The notes: generated from the letters alone by a model not told the origin. Positions 1-5,749 are shown, counted from the first letter of the stretch. The stretch is 6,541 nucleotides of DNA from an uncultured Clostridia bacterium (GCA_947166205.1 CAMVDI010000105.1:1-6541); one strand, 5' to 3'. Made by a program: numbers and translations.

Positions 1-885
1 TTCGCAGACCACCGGGATCCCCTCTTCGTTCAGCAGGCTGTTGGCGGCGCAGGGCATGATATGAATCTCGTCCTGCAGGGCGTTCCAGCACTGGATGGCA
101 ATGGCGTTGCAGCCGTACTTTTCCGCCAGGGATTTCATAGCGCACTTCAGCTCGGCCACGCTGGCCAGATAATTGTCCTCGATTCTGCAGGTCATGTTTT
201 CCCTGCACCAGGCCACCACCTTCTGAACCTCTGTCTTCTCCTCCCGCCATTTCCGCATCTCGGCGTAGAGCTCGGGCAGCGGGATGGGGGCCAGCTGGAT
301 GTTGAACTTCTCCAGCAGCTCACCCTCGTTGCACATGGTGGACCAGAAATCGAAGGGCCGGGGGCCGATCTGCAGAATCCGGGTGCGGCGGAAGACCTTC
401 ACCACGTTGCACACCGCCAGGAAATCCCGCAGGCCCCGCTCAAACTCCGGATCCTCCAGATTGCAGTTGTTCATGTAGGTAAAGGGCACCCGAAAGCGCC
501 GCAGCACCTTGCCGGTGGCGAAAAGGCCGCACTGGCTGTCCCGGAGGCGCATGCCGTTTTCGTCCGGCCGCTCGTCCCGGGGGCCCCACAGCAGCACCGG
601 CACGTTCAGGGCTTTGGCCAGCCGGGCGCACTCGTACTCCGTTCCGAAATTGGCGTGCGGCAGGAAGAGGCCGTCCACCTTTTCCCGCCGGAATTTCTCC
701 GTGATCTTTTCCAGACCCGCGTCGTCATAGAGCAGGCCTTCCCCGTTGATGTCGTCGATGTCCACAAAGTCGATCCCCAGCTCTCTGAGGCGCTTTGCCG
801 TCAGATTCCGGTATTCCACGGCGGCCGGGGCGCTGAAGATGGCCCGGCGGGTGGGCGCGAAGCCCAGCTTGATCCTTGCGCTCAT
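1..885 (-). CDS. L-fucose/L-arabinose isomerase-family protein (N-terminal 295 residues, cut by the window edge)
   Basis: This is an uninterrupted minus-strand reading frame of 295 codons that runs off the left edge, so the C-terminal part and stop are not visible. The protein resembles the fucose isomerase-like group (COG2407), cytoplasmic enzymes that interconvert aldose and ketose sugars using a divalent metal. It shows a Rossmann-like first domain with PHANFGTE (residues 76-83) and a second with RILQIGPRPFDFW (169-181) followed by NE (186-187). Near the edge, CWNALQDEI (266-274) and GIPVVCE (289-295) match the region where the family's metal-binding acidic residues sit, and the Glu at 295 is a candidate ligand. 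The ATG at 885 is chosen because GGAGG (minus strand, 897-893) lies 7 nt upstream. An in-frame ATG at 900 lacks such a site and would overlap it. The gene is divergent from a LacI-type regulator, which fits sugar-inducible control. The substrate is not determinable: fucose, arabinose or another sugar are all possible. Confidence 0.85.
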   Translation of the reverse strand, partial: MSARIKLGFAPTRRAIFSAPAAVEYRNLTAKRLRELGIDFVDIDDINGEGLLYDDAGLEKITEKFRREKVDGLFLPHANFGTEYECARLAKALNVPVLLWGPRDERPDENGMRLRDSQCGLFATGKVLRRFRVPFTYMNNCNLEDPEFERGLRDFLAVCNVVKVFRRTRILQIGPRPFDFWSTMCNEGELLEKFNIQLAPIPLPELYAEMRKWREEKTEVQKVVAWCRENMTCRIEDNYLASVAELKCAMKSLAEKYGCNAIAIQCWNALQDEIHIMPCAANSLLNEEGIPVVCE

Positions 886-915
886 TGTCGTTCCTCCCAT
901 CAGGTTGCTGATCCA

Positions 916-944
916 AGCATAGGGCATCGCGAACTCAATTTCAA
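916..944 (-). promoter_or_regulatory. Predicted sigma-A promoter of the isomerase gene
   Basis: On the minus strand, TTGAAA (944-939) is followed after exactly 17 nt by TATGCT (921-916). That gives four of six consensus matches in each hexamer. Transcription would start near 909, giving a leader of about 24 nt that holds the GGAGG site and supports the ATG at 885. The -35 box overlaps the 15-bp palindrome at 941-955, so a bound repressor there would block this promoter. Confidence 0.6.
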
Positions 945-981
945 TAAATTATTGAGTAATAATTGACTAAATTCACTCAAT
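933..981. repeat. Cluster of ATTGAGT heptads in the divergent promoter region
   Basis: The heptad ACTCAAT occurs at 933-939 and again at 975-981, exactly 42 bp apart. Its reverse complement ATTGAGT lies between them at 951-957, and a one-mismatch copy ATTGACT lies at 962-968. The outer copies and the central copy form inverted repeats with 11- and 17-bp spacers. The cluster covers the AT-rich island that holds both -35 boxes. It may be a set of half-sites for a regulator, or partly a by-product of low-complexity AT-rich promoter sequence. Confidence 0.45.
941..955. promoter_or_regulatory. Candidate operator: perfect 15-bp palindrome between divergent promoters
   Basis: TCAATAAATTATTGA is a perfect inverted repeat with 7-bp arms around a single central base. 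It overlaps the -35 box of the isomerase promoter and ends 7 bp before the -35 box of the regulator promoter. A protein bound here could affect both genes. The odd centre and lack of a central CG differ from the classic LacI/PurR operator shape. Assigning it to the adjacent regulator is therefore an inference from position alone. Confidence 0.5.
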
Positions 982-991
982 CCTGTAGGAT
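963..991 (+). promoter_or_regulatory. Predicted sigma-A promoter of the LacI-family gene
   Basis: TTGACT (963-968) and TAGGAT (986-991) are separated by 17 nt, with five and four of six consensus matches. Transcription would begin near 998, giving a leader of about 100 nt before the ATG at 1097. The -35 box coincides with the ATTGACT heptad and lies next to the 15-bp palindrome, consistent with autoregulation. Confidence 0.6.
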
Positions 992-1037
992 GGAACCGGG
1001 AAGAAACCGTCCGGAAGGATGATCCTGACACAAAACA

Positions 1038-1078
1038 ATCCCGCGGAATCGGGCCGAAGCCAACCCATCCCGCGGGAT
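1038..1078. repeat. Two near-identical 12-bp GC palindromes in the regulator leader
   Basis: ATCCCGCGGGAT (1067-1078) is a perfect 12-bp palindrome. ATCCCGCGGAAT (1038-1049) is the same sequence with one change, and its start lies 29 bp upstream. Both sit after the predicted transcription start of the LacI-family gene, and the second ends 6 bp before its GAGG ribosome binding site. They could be downstream operators for autorepression, or they could fold in the mRNA near the start site. Neither use is proven. Confidence 0.4.
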
Positions 1079-1096
1079 CTGACCGAGGTGAAAAAC

Positions 1097-2119
1097 ATGA
1101 GCGTCACGGCCAAGGCGCTGGCGGCGCGGCTGGGGCTGTCTGAGTCCGCCGTCTCCCTGGCGCTGAACAACAAGCCCGGCGTCAGCCGGGAAACCCGGCA
1201 GCGGGTCATGGAGGCGGCCAAAGCCCTGGGCTTTGACTTCTCAAGGAAGGGATACAGCGAGAAGAAAGGCGCCGTATGCTTCGCGGTGTACAAAAAAAGC
1301 GGCGCCGTGGTGGGCGATACGCCTTTCTTCGCCGCCCTGACCGACGGGGTCAGCATCGCCTGCCGCCGGGAGGGCTATGAATGCCAGATCCGCTATCTGT
1401 ACGAGGATGACGACATGGCGGACCAGATCCGGGCCCTGCGCGCGGCCCGATACGCCGGGCTGATCGTTCTGGCGACGGAGATGGAGGAAAGGTCCCTGAA
1501 GCTTTTTGATGATCTCGGCATTCCCCTGGTTTTTCTGGACGCCTATTTTGAAAACCCGGCCTACAACTTTATCCTGATCAACAACATCCAGGGCGCCTAT
1601 ATGGCCGCCAGCTACCTGATCAAAAAACGCAGGACCCAGCCGGGCTACCTGCGTTCCTCCTACGCCATCAGCAATTTTGAGCAGCGGGCGGACGGCTTTT
1701 ACAAGGCCATCCGGGCCGCGGGTCTGTCCACATCCCACTCCCTGGTTCACCGGCTGTCCCCCTCCCAGGAGGGCGCCTATGCCGACATGAAGGCCCTGCT
1801 GGAGAGCGGGGAGAAGCCGGCCGGGTGCTATTTCGCGGATAACGACCTGATCGCCATCGGCGCCATGCAGGCCTTGAGGGAGAAGGGCTACCGCATTCCG
1901 GAGGATGTGGCCGTCGTGGGCTTTGACGATCTGCCCGCCTGCGAATATGTCAGCCCTCCGCTGACCACGGTGCAGGTTTCCACCGCCTTCTTCGGGGAGA
2001 CCGCCGTCCTGCGGATCATTCAGCTGATCGAGAGGAAAAGCCCCCATCCCCTGAAAATCGAGGTGGCCACGGACCTGGTCGTGCGCAAAAGCACAGGCAG
2101 CGCCCGCTCCGAGATCTGA
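1097..2119 (+). CDS. LacI-family transcriptional regulator
   Basis: This is a 340-residue protein, the usual length for the family. Residues 3-46 form the N-terminal helix-turn-helix: KALAARLGLSESAVSLALNN, then VSRETRQRV and a closing ALGF. Residues about 58-332 are the periplasmic-binding-protein-like effector domain. Landmarks are the GIPLVFLDA strand, the INNIQGAYMAASYLI segment, YFADNDLIAIGAMQALREKG, and GFDDLPACEYVSPPLTTVQ. The ATG at 1097 is chosen because GAGG (1085-1088) lies 8 nt upstream and the helix-turn-helix begins at once. An earlier in-frame ATG at 1019 would add 26 residues outside the family fold. The hinge segment after GF (residues 47-57) lacks the usual PN..A..L pattern. 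The gene is divergent from the isomerase gene, so it probably represses that gene and itself until a sugar ligand binds. The ligand is unknown. Confidence 0.93.
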   Translation: MSVTAKALAARLGLSESAVSLALNNKPGVSRETRQRVMEAAKALGFDFSRKGYSEKKGAVCFAVYKKSGAVVGDTPFFAALTDGVSIACRREGYECQIRYLYEDDDMADQIRALRAARYAGLIVLATEMEERSLKLFDDLGIPLVFLDAYFENPAYNFILINNIQGAYMAASYLIKKRRTQPGYLRSSYAISNFEQRADGFYKAIRAAGLSTSHSLVHRLSPSQEGAYADMKALLESGEKPAGCYFADNDLIAIGAMQALREKGYRIPEDVAVVGFDDLPACEYVSPPLTTVQVSTAFFGETAVLRIIQLIERKSPHPLKIEVATDLVVRKSTGSARSEI

Positions 2120-2201
2120 GGCAGCCGGTGCCGGTTCTCCGCCTCCCTTTGGGTCGATCTCCGACGGAAGGCAGGATACCGGTCTTTCCCTTCCTCCGGG
2201 A
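2120..2201. other. Convergent intergenic gap without a clear terminator
   Basis: These 82 bp separate the stop of the LacI-family gene from the stop of the oppositely oriented MATE gene. Weak inverted repeats are present, such as GGAAGG (2166-2171) with CCTTCC (2189-2194). None is followed by a run of T on either strand, so no intrinsic terminator can be called for the regulator gene. Confidence 0.5.
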
Positions 2202-2212
2202 TTATTCCCGGA
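2195..2212. other. Small perfect hairpin over the MATE stop codon
   Basis: TCCGGG (2195-2200) and CCCGGA (2207-2212) form a 6-bp GC-rich stem around a 6-nt loop that contains the MATE TAA stop codon. No T-run follows on either strand. It may act as a weak 3-prime-end structure or a transcription pause site between the convergent genes, rather than a standard intrinsic terminator. Confidence 0.35.
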
Positions 2213-3596
2213 CAGCTCCCCGGTCCAGGAACGGATCCCAGCGTCCGGTGAAGTAGTGAAAGATAAAGAAGACAAACAGCAGCAGGTTGTGCCCGATCAT
2301 GCATCCCCAGGCCGCCACCAGGCCCAGCCCCAGGAAACGGGTGCAGATCCATGTTCCCAGGATCCGGACAGCCCACATGCCGACGATATTGTATACGAAG
2401 GGCGCCATGGTTTTCCCCACGCCCTGCATCAGCCCTTCCACCACAATGGGAATGCCGTAGAAGGGCTCGGATACGGCCACCATCCGCAGCACGGTGGTTC
2501 CCAGGCGGATCACGCTCTCATCCCGGCTGAACAGCCGGACCAGCGGTTCCGCGAAGAGGAACAGCAGCCCGCCGGAGACGATCATCAGCCCCACCTCCAG
2601 CGGCAGCACCGTGCTCCCCAGCCTTTTCAGCTTTTCGTGATCCCTGGCTCCGTACGCGTTTCCGCTCAGCGTGGCCGCGGCCGTCTGCATCCCCCATCCG
2701 GGGATATAGAACAGGCTTTCCACCGTGTTCGCGACGGTATGCGCCGCGGTGGAAATCCCGCCCAGGCCGTTGATCATGGACGCGAAAACCACATAGCCGA
2801 AAGACGTCGCGAAGCGCTGGGCCAGGTTCGGCAGCGCCACCCGGAAGCAGGGCTTCAGGATCTCCAGTTCCGGCCGGAAGGACTGACCCTTCGGGGAGAT
2901 CAGGGGGTGTTTCCATAAAGCCCTGAACATGGCCGCCCCGCCGTAGACAAAGGAAACCGCGCTGGCCCAGGCGGCGCCCATGACGCCCAGCCCCGCGCCG
3001 GGCACGGGAAGATTCACCCCCAGGACGGATACCGTGCGGGCCGGGAAAATCAGCAGAAAATTCAGGATCATGTTTATGGCGTTCACCACCAGGCCGATCC
3101 GCATGGGGGTACGGGTATCCCCCGCGGAACGCAGTACGGTTCCCAGCAGGATGGAGGCGGTTCTGAACAGCATCGGAAGATAGAGAATCCGGAAATACCC
3201 AGCCGCCAGATCCCGGATGGCCGGATCCACCTGCATCCAGACCGGCACCTGCCCGGCGCTCAGCGTCGTGACCGCCGTCAGCATCATGCCCAGGATCAGG
3301 GTCATCCCGCAGGCCTGGGCGCTGGCCTTCCGCGCCCGTTCCGGGTTTCCGGCGCCGATCTGACGGGCGATAAAGGCCAGAAAACCGACCCCGACCGCTG
3401 AAACGACGCTGCCGATCATCCAGTTCACCGTACCGGTCGCGCCCACCGCCGCCGTCGCTTCCGTGCCGAGAGCGCCCACCATGGCCGTATCCACATACTG
3501 CACCGCGGTCTGGGTCAGCTGCTCCAGCATGGTCGGCCATGCCAGGGCAAAAACCGCCCCCAGCATCGTCCGGTCAAATCCCCCGCCTGCCCGCAT
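2202..3596 (-). CDS. MATE-family multidrug/cation antiporter
   Basis: This is a 464-residue polytopic membrane protein, normal for the MATE family, which uses a Na+ or H+ gradient to export organic cations and drugs. About twelve membrane helices are expected. Family marks include an Asp in helix 1 within YVDTAMVG (Asp36), which matches the conserved ion-site Asp known from MATE structures. Others are the GTVLRSAGDTRTPM motif, the NAINMILNFLLIFP segment, and the matching second-half motif GLMQGVGKTMAPFVYN, then a conserved W and RI. These show the two-lobe repeat. AGGAGG (minus strand, 3611-3606) lies 9 nt before the ATG, so the start is secure. The gene has its own promoter and follows the terminator of the ABC operon, so it is a separate unit. 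It is convergent with the LacI-family gene and has no visible local regulator. The exported substrate cannot be read from sequence. Confidence 0.93.
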   Translation of the reverse strand: MRAGGGFDRTMLGAVFALAWPTMLEQLTQTAVQYVDTAMVGALGTEATAAVGATGTVNWMIGSVVSAVGVGFLAFIARQIGAGNPERARKASAQACGMTLILGMMLTAVTTLSAGQVPVWMQVDPAIRDLAAGYFRILYLPMLFRTASILLGTVLRSAGDTRTPMRIGLVVNAINMILNFLLIFPARTVSVLGVNLPVPGAGLGVMGAAWASAVSFVYGGAAMFRALWKHPLISPKGQSFRPELEILKPCFRVALPNLAQRFATSFGYVVFASMINGLGGISTAAHTVANTVESLFYIPGWGMQTAAATLSGNAYGARDHEKLKRLGSTVLPLEVGLMIVSGGLLFLFAEPLVRLFSRDESVIRLGTTVLRMVAVSEPFYGIPIVVEGLMQGVGKTMAPFVYNIVGMWAVRILGTWICTRFLGLGLVAAWGCMIGHNLLLFVFFIFHYFTGRWDPFLDRGAVRE

Positions 3597-3601
3597 TCCT
3601 T

Positions 3602-3611
3602 CTCACCTCCT
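3602..3611 (-). promoter_or_regulatory. Strong ribosome binding site of the MATE gene
   Basis: The minus-strand AGGAGGTGAG is a near-perfect match to the anti-Shine-Dalgarno sequence and sits 5-9 nt before the ATG, depending on the bases counted. It fixes the start of the MATE gene and indicates efficient translation. Confidence 0.75.
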
Positions 3612-3698
3612 GCCTCCGGATTGCCTCTCCGGCGGTTCCGAACCCGCGTCTTCTTCCGTCCCCGCGGGCGAAAACGGATTCCGGCCCGGAGCGTGCGG

Positions 3699-3713
3699 CG
3701 AAGGCTTCCTTCG
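3699..3713 (-). other. Short stem-loop at the 5-prime end of the MATE transcript
   Basis: CGAAGG (3699-3704) and CCTTCG (3708-3713) pair perfectly around a 3-nt loop. With transcription starting near 3719, the stem would begin about 6 nt from the mRNA end and far from the ribosome binding site. Such a structure might protect the message end, but this is only a suggestion. The rest of the roughly 120-nt leader (about 3597-3719) holds no recognisable riboswitch or open reading frame. Confidence 0.3.
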
Positions 3714-3725
3714 GCTCATTCCGAC

Positions 3726-3754
3726 ATCATACAGCAAAAACGGCAGCCTGACAA
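3726..3754 (-). promoter_or_regulatory. Predicted sigma-A promoter of the MATE gene, inside the upstream terminator
   Basis: On the minus strand, TTGTCA (3754-3749) is followed after exactly 17 nt by TATGAT (3731-3726). Each hexamer matches the consensus at five of six positions, making this the best promoter match noticed in the window. Its -35 box lies in the loop of the terminator hairpin at 3742-3765, and the spacer contains the terminator U-tract. The predicted start near 3719 gives a leader of about 120 nt. Confidence 0.65.
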
Positions 3755-3765
3755 ATCCGGCTGCC
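3736..3765 (-). terminator. Intrinsic terminator at the end of the ABC operon
   Basis: Read on the minus strand, GGCAGCC (3765-3759) pairs with GGCTGCC (3748-3742) around a 10-nt loop, then one G and TTTTT (3740-3736) follow. A 7-bp GC-rich stem with a U-run is a standard rho-independent terminator. It lies about 95 nt past the last ABC gene and just before the MATE transcript start, so it separates the two units. Confidence 0.7.
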
Positions 3766-3793
3766 TGAAAAGATTTCTTTTCGTCTTCCTGAT

Positions 3794-3815
3794 AAAGCCT
3801 GGAATAACAGGCTTT
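3794..3815. terminator. Second hairpin after the ABC operon (weak or bidirectional terminator)
   Basis: AAAGCCTG (3794-3801) and CAGGCTTT (3808-3815) form a perfect 8-bp stem with a 6-nt loop, 43 bp past the stop of the last ABC gene. On the plus strand it is followed by TTTTCTTC. On the minus strand, the direction of the operon, only the stem's own TTT follows. It may add to the stronger terminator at 3736-3765 or serve as an RNA 3-prime-end stabiliser. Confidence 0.45.
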
Positions 3816-3832
3816 TCTTCGTCTGATGATCC

Positions 3833-3864
3833 TTATTCCTGTTCTTTATTCCTGGTCTTTATTC
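3833..3864 (-). repeat. Tandem 13-bp repeat over the end of the last ABC gene
   Basis: TTATTCCTGTTCT (3833-3845) is followed directly by TTATTCCTGGTCT (3846-3858), which differs by one base, and then by TTATTC (3859-3864), which includes the stop codon. On the coding strand each unit begins GAATAA. Because 13 is not a multiple of three, the three TAA triplets (3861-3859, 3848-3846, 3835-3833) close all three reading frames within 29 nt. Confidence 0.6.
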
Positions 3865-4545
3865 TCCCCGGGGCATTTCCGTGATCCGGCCCTGTTCCAT
3901 CCGGAGATGCCGGTCGGCATAGCCCAGCGCGTCGTTTTCATGGGTCACGATCAGGACGGCTTTGTTCTCCCGGTGCGCAAAGTCAGCCAGGGCCGACAGG
4001 ACCGTCTCCGTGTTTGCGTCGTCCAGATCCCCCGTGGGTTCGTCCGCGAAAAGAAACTCCGGATTCTGGACCAGCGCCCGGGTGATCGCCACGCGCCGGA
4101 GCTCCCCGCCGGAGAGCTCCCCGGGCATCGACTCCGCCAGATGGCCGATCCCGAAGGCGTCCATCCAGCCCTCGGCTTCCTCCCCGGGGACGGTCCGCCC
4201 GTACAGCGTTTCAGGGAGCAGAATATTCTCCATGACCGTCAGGGTATCCACCGCGCTTCTGGCCTGGGGCACAACGGCGATCCGGCCGTTCCGCAGCCGT
4301 GAAAGCTCCGCGTCCTTCATCCCGTACAGGTCCCTGTCATCCAGCCATACCTTCCCCTCCGAAGGCTTCAGGATGCCTGACAGCATATGCAGCAGGGTGG
4401 TCTTTCCGGAGCCGCTTCTGCCCGTCATCACGGTGACGGTTCCGGGGCGGATCTCCAGGCTGACAGAGGAAACAGCGGCAAAATAATTGGAGCCCCCCGT
4501 TCTGCGGAAATATGATTTGCTGATATTGTCTGCCCTGAGAATCAT
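3859..4545 (-). CDS. ABC transporter ATP-binding protein (MacB/LolD type), complete
   Basis: This 228-residue nucleotide-binding subunit would sit on the cytoplasmic face and drive the adjacent permease. All ABC motifs are intact: Walker A GRSGSGKT (42-49), Q-loop Gln94 in VVPQ, signature LSGGE (144-148), Walker B FLFADE (164-169), D-loop GDLD (172-175) and switch His202 in VTH. The signature continues LRRV, where most MacB/LolD proteins have QQRV. The start at 4545 is chosen because GGAGG (4559-4555) lies 9 nt upstream, inside the end of the permease gene. The permease TGA (4549-4547) is one base before this ATG, so translation is probably coupled. An ATG at 4581 would add 12 residues outside the fold. 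It is the last gene of the operon and is followed by two hairpins. It is distinct from the other ATPase at the right edge. Confidence 0.93.
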   Translation of the reverse strand: MILRADNISKSYFRRTGGSNYFAAVSSVSLEIRPGTVTVMTGRSGSGKTTLLHMLSGILKPSEGKVWLDDRDLYGMKDAELSRLRNGRIAVVPQARSAVDTLTVMENILLPETLYGRTVPGEEAEGWMDAFGIGHLAESMPGELSGGELRRVAITRALVQNPEFLFADEPTGDLDDANTETVLSALADFAHRENKAVLIVTHENDALGYADRHLRMEQGRITEMPRGE

Positions 4546-4546
4546 G

Positions 4547-5749
4547 TCAGTTTCCCTCCCTGAGCGCAGTTCCCGGATCAACCCTGCTCAGACGCCATGC
4601 CGCCGAGGCGCCGGCCAGGGCGGAGACCGCCGCGGACAGCAGAATGGTTCCGGCCGCCAGCGGCAGGATCGCGGAAGCGCCGGGCATCAGATATGGCAGT
4701 CCCAGGCTGCTCTCGATCAGGGCGGAAAAGGAGAAGATGCCGACGGCGGCCAGCGCCGTCCCCGCTGCTCCGCCCGTCAGTCCGCACAGGGCGGATTCCG
4801 TCAGCGCGATCCGGCCCAGCATCCCTCTGGAGGCGCCGGCCAGCCGGAGAACCGCGAATTCCCTCGCGCGTTCCCGGACAATCATGGCGAAGGCCAGCAG
4901 CAGGATGACAAACGCCAGCCCCCAGATCGCCCCGATCATGGCGGTGACCGTTCTGCTGATGCCCGCCAGGCTGTCGGACACGCCTGTAATCATGGACCGG
5001 GTCCGGACCGCGGTCACCTTCCGGAGGCGGCCGGTCAGCGCGGTATTGACCGCGTCGATGTCGTATCCGTCCTTCACCTTGACGTAGACGGCCGAGATCA
5101 CGGAATCGTCCCCGCTGGAAATTTTATGGCTGATCCCCTTGGCTTCCGCCGCCGCCAGCAGCTTGTCCATGGTCTGCATGCTGCAGTACACCGCGGTGTC
5201 CAGACCGGTTCCCGTGGGCTCCAGCCGCGCGGCCACCTTGCACCGCTGGTCAAAGATCCGCAGAATCTCCCCCACTTCCGCCTCCACCTTGCATCCGACG
5301 GCCACGGCCATTTCGCCGGGATCATCGTTCAGGCTCCGCCCGATCCAGGGCTGGACGGTGAAATCCCTTTCCGGGTCAAATCCGATCACCTGGATCCGGA
5401 CGGAACAGCAGTCCGCCTTCAGAGAGGCCAGGAAGGTCTGGGGCGCGGTCTTTTCAACGCCGGGAACCTCCATGGCCTTTTCCGCCACGGAGGCGTCCAT
5501 ATAGAAAGCGCCGGTGGTTCCCTGCAGAAACATGTTCTGGAAGCTGACCTTGCTCTGGGCTTCCGAAGGCACCAGAATGATATCCGCCCCCAGCCGGGCT
5601 TCCAGGCTTTGAAGCCCGCTGCGCAGGGACAGCACGATGACGGACCCGCCGAAAACGGAGCAGGCCAGGAAAGCGGTCAGCAGCGCCAGCGCCGCCGTTC
5701 GTCCCGGCTTCCGGATCAGGTTTCTGACGGATAAGGAAAATGTTTTCAT
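4547..5749 (-). CDS. FtsX/MacB-type ABC transporter permease
   Basis: This 400-residue membrane protein has the four-helix MacB/FtsX plan. It starts SVRNLIRKPGRTAAL, with helix 1 at about 19-42. A large extracytoplasmic domain follows (about 43-265), then helices at about 268-291, 314-345 and 358-385. The FtsX-domain segment EFAVLRLAGASRGML (297-311) and the ending RVDPGTALREGN are typical of the family. Such permeases usually work on proteins, lipids or peptides at the outer membrane face by mechanical coupling rather than as simple channels. The outer domain contains five Cys: a Cys-Cys pair (114-115), 153, 170 and 189. The ATG at 5749 lies 7 nt after the preceding gene's TAA, with AAAGGA and CAGG upstream, and fits the family start. 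An upstream in-frame ATG at 5827 would add 26 unrelated residues inside the neighbour. It is followed after one base by its likely ATPase. The substrate is unknown. Confidence 0.92.
   Translation of the reverse strand: MKTFSLSVRNLIRKPGRTAALALLTAFLACSVFGGSVIVLSLRSGLQSLEARLGADIILVPSEAQSKVSFQNMFLQGTTGAFYMDASVAEKAMEVPGVEKTAPQTFLASLKADCCSVRIQVIGFDPERDFTVQPWIGRSLNDDPGEMAVAVGCKVEAEVGEILRIFDQRCKVAARLEPTGTGLDTAVYCSMQTMDKLLAAAEAKGISHKISSGDDSVISAVYVKVKDGYDIDAVNTALTGRLRKVTAVRTRSMITGVSDSLAGISRTVTAMIGAIWGLAFVILLLAFAMIVRERAREFAVLRLAGASRGMLGRIALTESALCGLTGGAAGTALAAVGIFSFSALIESSLGLPYLMPGASAILPLAAGTILLSAAVSALAGASAAWRLSRVDPGTALREGN

Noticed and set aside
61..966. 301-codon open frame on the plus strand
   Set aside because: It lies antisense to the isomerase-family gene in GC-rich DNA, shows no family resemblance, is rich in His/Pro/Gly/Gln as antisense frames often are, and crosses the divergent promoter region.
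1019..1096. Longer start for the LacI-family protein at 1019
   Set aside because: GGAAGG directly touches this ATG, leaving no spacing, the 26 added residues match nothing in the family, and the ATG at 1097 has a well-spaced GAGG.
1241..2275. 344-codon open frame antisense to the LacI-family gene
   Set aside because: The protein is low-complexity Gly/Ala/Gln/Asp sequence with no recognisable domain, while the opposite strand encodes a complete LacI-family protein.
2518..3540. 340-codon minus-strand frame within the MATE gene
   Set aside because: It is a frame-shifted shadow of the MATE gene, very rich in Gly, Arg, Asp and His, with no membrane segments or ribosome binding site.
3612..3725. 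Possible riboswitch or leader peptide in the MATE leader
   Set aside because: Only a short 6-bp stem-loop and GC-rich repeats of GGAG type are seen. There is no recognisable aptamer core, no second terminator and no credible short reading frame with a ribosome binding site.
4546..4581. Longer start for the last ATPase at 4581
   Set aside because: It would add 12 residues before the usual family beginning and overlap the permease end. The ATG at 4545 has GGAGG at ideal spacing.
4487..5734. 415-codon plus-strand frame opposite the permease
   Set aside because: It is antisense to a clear FtsX-type permease and has no domain signature; long antisense frames are expected at this GC content.
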